DNA of 64,000 nt from Chloroflexaceae bacterium. GTDB lineage: Bacteria; Chloroflexota; Chloroflexia; Chloroflexales; Chloroflexaceae. Positions 62,752 through 64,000 of this stretch are shown in pieces (position 1 is the first letter of the stretch; the number at the start of each line of letters is the position of its first letter). The position numbers and the translations under genes are program-made. The stretch is taken from positions 1 through 64,000 of the forward strand of contig JANWYD010000022.1 of NCBI GenBank assembly GCA_025057155.1. Direction: 5' to 3'. The notes under the pieces were generated by a model, which worked only from the letters and a program-made list of their open reading frames with translations, was not told the origin of the DNA and did not search any database.

Positions 62752-63312
62752 ATGAAAATCTACACCAAGACTGGCGATGCCGGTGAGACCGGGCTGTTTG
62801 GCGGCCAGCGGGTCGCCAAGGACTCGTTGCGCGTTCAGGCCTATGGCAGCGCCGATGAGTGCAACGCCGCCCTGGGCGTGGCCCGCGCGATGGGCCTCGA
62901 TCCCGAACTCGACAACCTGCTGGCTCAGGTGCAGAACCAGCTCTTTATCGTCGGGGCCGACCTGGCGACACCCGGCGAGAACCCTCACATTCCGCGGGTA
63001 AGCGAGGCTGATGTCACCTTTCTCGAAGGGTGGATTGACCGGCTCGAGGGTGAGCTGGCGCCCCTGCGGCAGTTCATTCTGCCGGGAGGCGTCCCGGCGG
63101 CCGCCTATCTGCACCTGGCGCGCACCGTCTGCCGGCGCGCCGAGCGCTGGGTAGTCAGCCTGGCGCAGGCCGAGCCGGTGAATGCTCAGGTGCTGGCCTA
63201 CCTGAACCGCCTGTCGGACCTGCTGTTCGTCGCGGCCCGCGTGGCGAACGCGCGCGCCGGGGCCGCCGATGTGCCCTGGGTCAGCCCGCGCCTGGCGCGC
63301 CAGGGGGAGTGA
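62752..63312 (+). CDS. Cob(I)yrinic acid a,c-diamide adenosyltransferase (PduO type)
   Basis: Transfers the adenosyl group of ATP to cob(I)alamin, making coenzyme B12 (186 aa). The N-terminal ATP motif is IYTKTGDAGETGLFGGQRVAK, followed by YGSADECNAALGVAR. The active-site helix contains RTVCRRAERWV and the end has YLNRLSDLLFVAARVAN, all characteristic of the PduO family. The ATG follows AAAGGA by a few bases. No other cobalamin gene and no riboswitch is visible nearby. Confidence 0.95.
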   Translation: MKIYTKTGDAGETGLFGGQRVAKDSLRVQAYGSADECNAALGVARAMGLDPELDNLLAQVQNQLFIVGADLATPGENPHIPRVSEADVTFLEGWIDRLEGELAPLRQFILPGGVPAAAYLHLARTVCRRAERWVVSLAQAEPVNAQVLAYLNRLSDLLFVAARVANARAGAADVPWVSPRLARQGE

Positions 63313-63383
63313 GAGGCGTTCCCGGAGCGTCGCGCCCTCCGGGACCCGCGCCGTGCGGATTGCGGGATGCCATTGTTGCCGGT

Positions 63384-64000
63384 TCACAGATCTGGCACAT
63401 ACGACGTCATCATCTCGCCCTCGACCAGGTGCACCCTTGCGCCCACGCGCGCCGCCGTCTCCGTCACCTGCCAGGGCGCCTGTTCCAGAACGCGGCGCAT
63501 ATCGGCGTAGCCTGCGGCGCGCCGCGCCGCGATGGATGGGCGCGAGAAATCGGCGGCGCTCTGTGGCACCTCGTCGGGACGCGGCTGGTACACGATGTGC
63601 ACCAGATCCACGCTCCCCTTTACCGGCTCCGCGGGCAGACCAGGGGGCAAACTGCGGCGTTCCGCTTCAGGCAGCCGCTCACGCAACTGGCCGAGCATCC
63701 AGCGCATATTCAGCATCTGCGCGACCATCTGCACGTCGTGGATGGTCCGGCTGGCAAACTGGATCTGCCGCTGACGCCAGAGGACATCATCAATAGTCTC
63801 CGGCGCCGGGCCGTGCGGATTCCAGAGGTCAATCGCGATAATCAGCGCATGACCCGCCAGCGGTTCGCTGAGCACGGCCTGGAGCGGCGTGTTGGCCACA
63901 CAGCCGCCGTCCCAGTACCATTCGCCGTCAATCCGAGTCGCCGGGAACCCCGGCGGCAGAGCGCCGCTGGCCAGCACATGCTCCGGTCCGAGGATCTGAC
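63384..64000 (-). CDS. Patatin-like phospholipase, C-terminal part (runs off the window)
   Basis: About 205 residues of the 3' part of a gene whose start lies beyond base 64000. The segment GEWYWDGGCVANTPLQAVL contains the Asp-Gly-Gly motif holding the catalytic Asp of the patatin Ser-Asp dyad. The nucleophile GxSxG motif would be upstream and is not visible. The C-terminal ~120 residues (QIQFASRTIHDVQMVAQMLN, VDLVHIVYQPRPDE, DFSRPSIAARRAAGYADM) match the tail common in bacterial patatins (DUF3734-like). Substrate unknown. It converges with the adenosyltransferase gene. Confidence 0.88.
   Translation of the reverse strand, partial: QILGPEHVLASGALPPGFPATRIDGEWYWDGGCVANTPLQAVLSEPLAGHALIIAIDLWNPHGPAPETIDDVLWRQRQIQFASRTIHDVQMVAQMLNMRWMLGQLRERLPEAERRSLPPGLPAEPVKGSVDLVHIVYQPRPDEVPQSAADFSRPSIAARRAAGYADMRRVLEQAPWQVTETAARVGARVHLVEGEMMTSYVPDL

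Overview
The window is a 64 kb stretch of GC-rich bacterial chromosome. Gene content suggests a Chloroflexota bacterium, probably of the Chloroflexales (Chloroflexus/Roseiflexus relatives). Pointers are a complete-looking menaquinone run (menF-D-H-B-A-E), adjacent glyoxylate-bypass genes, an RsbT/RsbX switch module, envelope proteins without outer-membrane markers, and many GC-rich intergenic palindromes. No photosynthesis gene or rRNA lies in the window, so the placement is inference. Genes are dense and face both ways. Apart from non-autonomous repeats and one broken gene there is no phage, plasmid or transposase.

Layout. 1-5.8 kb: PIN-TRAM protein, D-aminoacyl-tRNA deacylase, then rsbT-rsbX-sensor kinase. 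6.4-11.2 kb: class I amidotransferase-like hydrolase, a VanW protein with glutamate racemase (minus strand), DsbB-like oxidase. 11.4-14 kb: glmS behind a recognisable glmS ribozyme. 14.3-17.2 kb: archease-RtcB RNA repair pair, then HemD. 17.4-20.9 kb: peptide-type ABC importer whose binding-protein gene is disrupted. 21-25 kb: stress-type protein, a nest of mobile repeats, Uma2 protein, FtsW/RodA. 25-30 kb: DUF3141 protein with a PhaC-like Cys box, FabI-like reductase, phosphate-type binding protein. 30-38 kb: threonine dehydratase, a small unknown gene, MazG-type hydrolase, isocitrate lyase, malate synthase, SDR protein, RadC. 38-44.5 kb: large von Willebrand A protein, parvulin isomerase, propeller lipoprotein. 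44.5-52 kb: two-repeat CRISPR-like unit, pyrophosphatase, Nudix, YbeY, acyl-CoA ligase, BASS transporter, SmpB, MFS transporter, lipoprotein. 52-60.5 kb: men cluster. 60.5-64 kb: DUF1405 protein, hexapeptide acyltransferase, cobalamin adenosyltransferase, and a patatin gene that runs off the end.

The genes form functional groups rather than one large system: envelope and amino-sugar supply (murI, glmS, ftsW/rodA, vanW), RNA quality control (archease/rtcB, ybeY, smpB, dtd), acetate/C2 use (aceA, aceB, fadD) and quinone synthesis (men). menC is not in the window.

The most notable non-coding features are: (i) a glmS ribozyme with a roughly 106-nt structured insertion in its core; (ii) five copies of a ~175 bp element with 21-bp terminal inverted repeats and 9-11 bp flanking direct repeats, one inserted into another repeat family; (iii) 11-bp-phased direct repeats upstream of aceA with PhoB-like geometry; (iv) a hairpin plus U-run in the short smpB leader; (v) a -10 element so close to the menA ATG that the mRNA should be leaderless.
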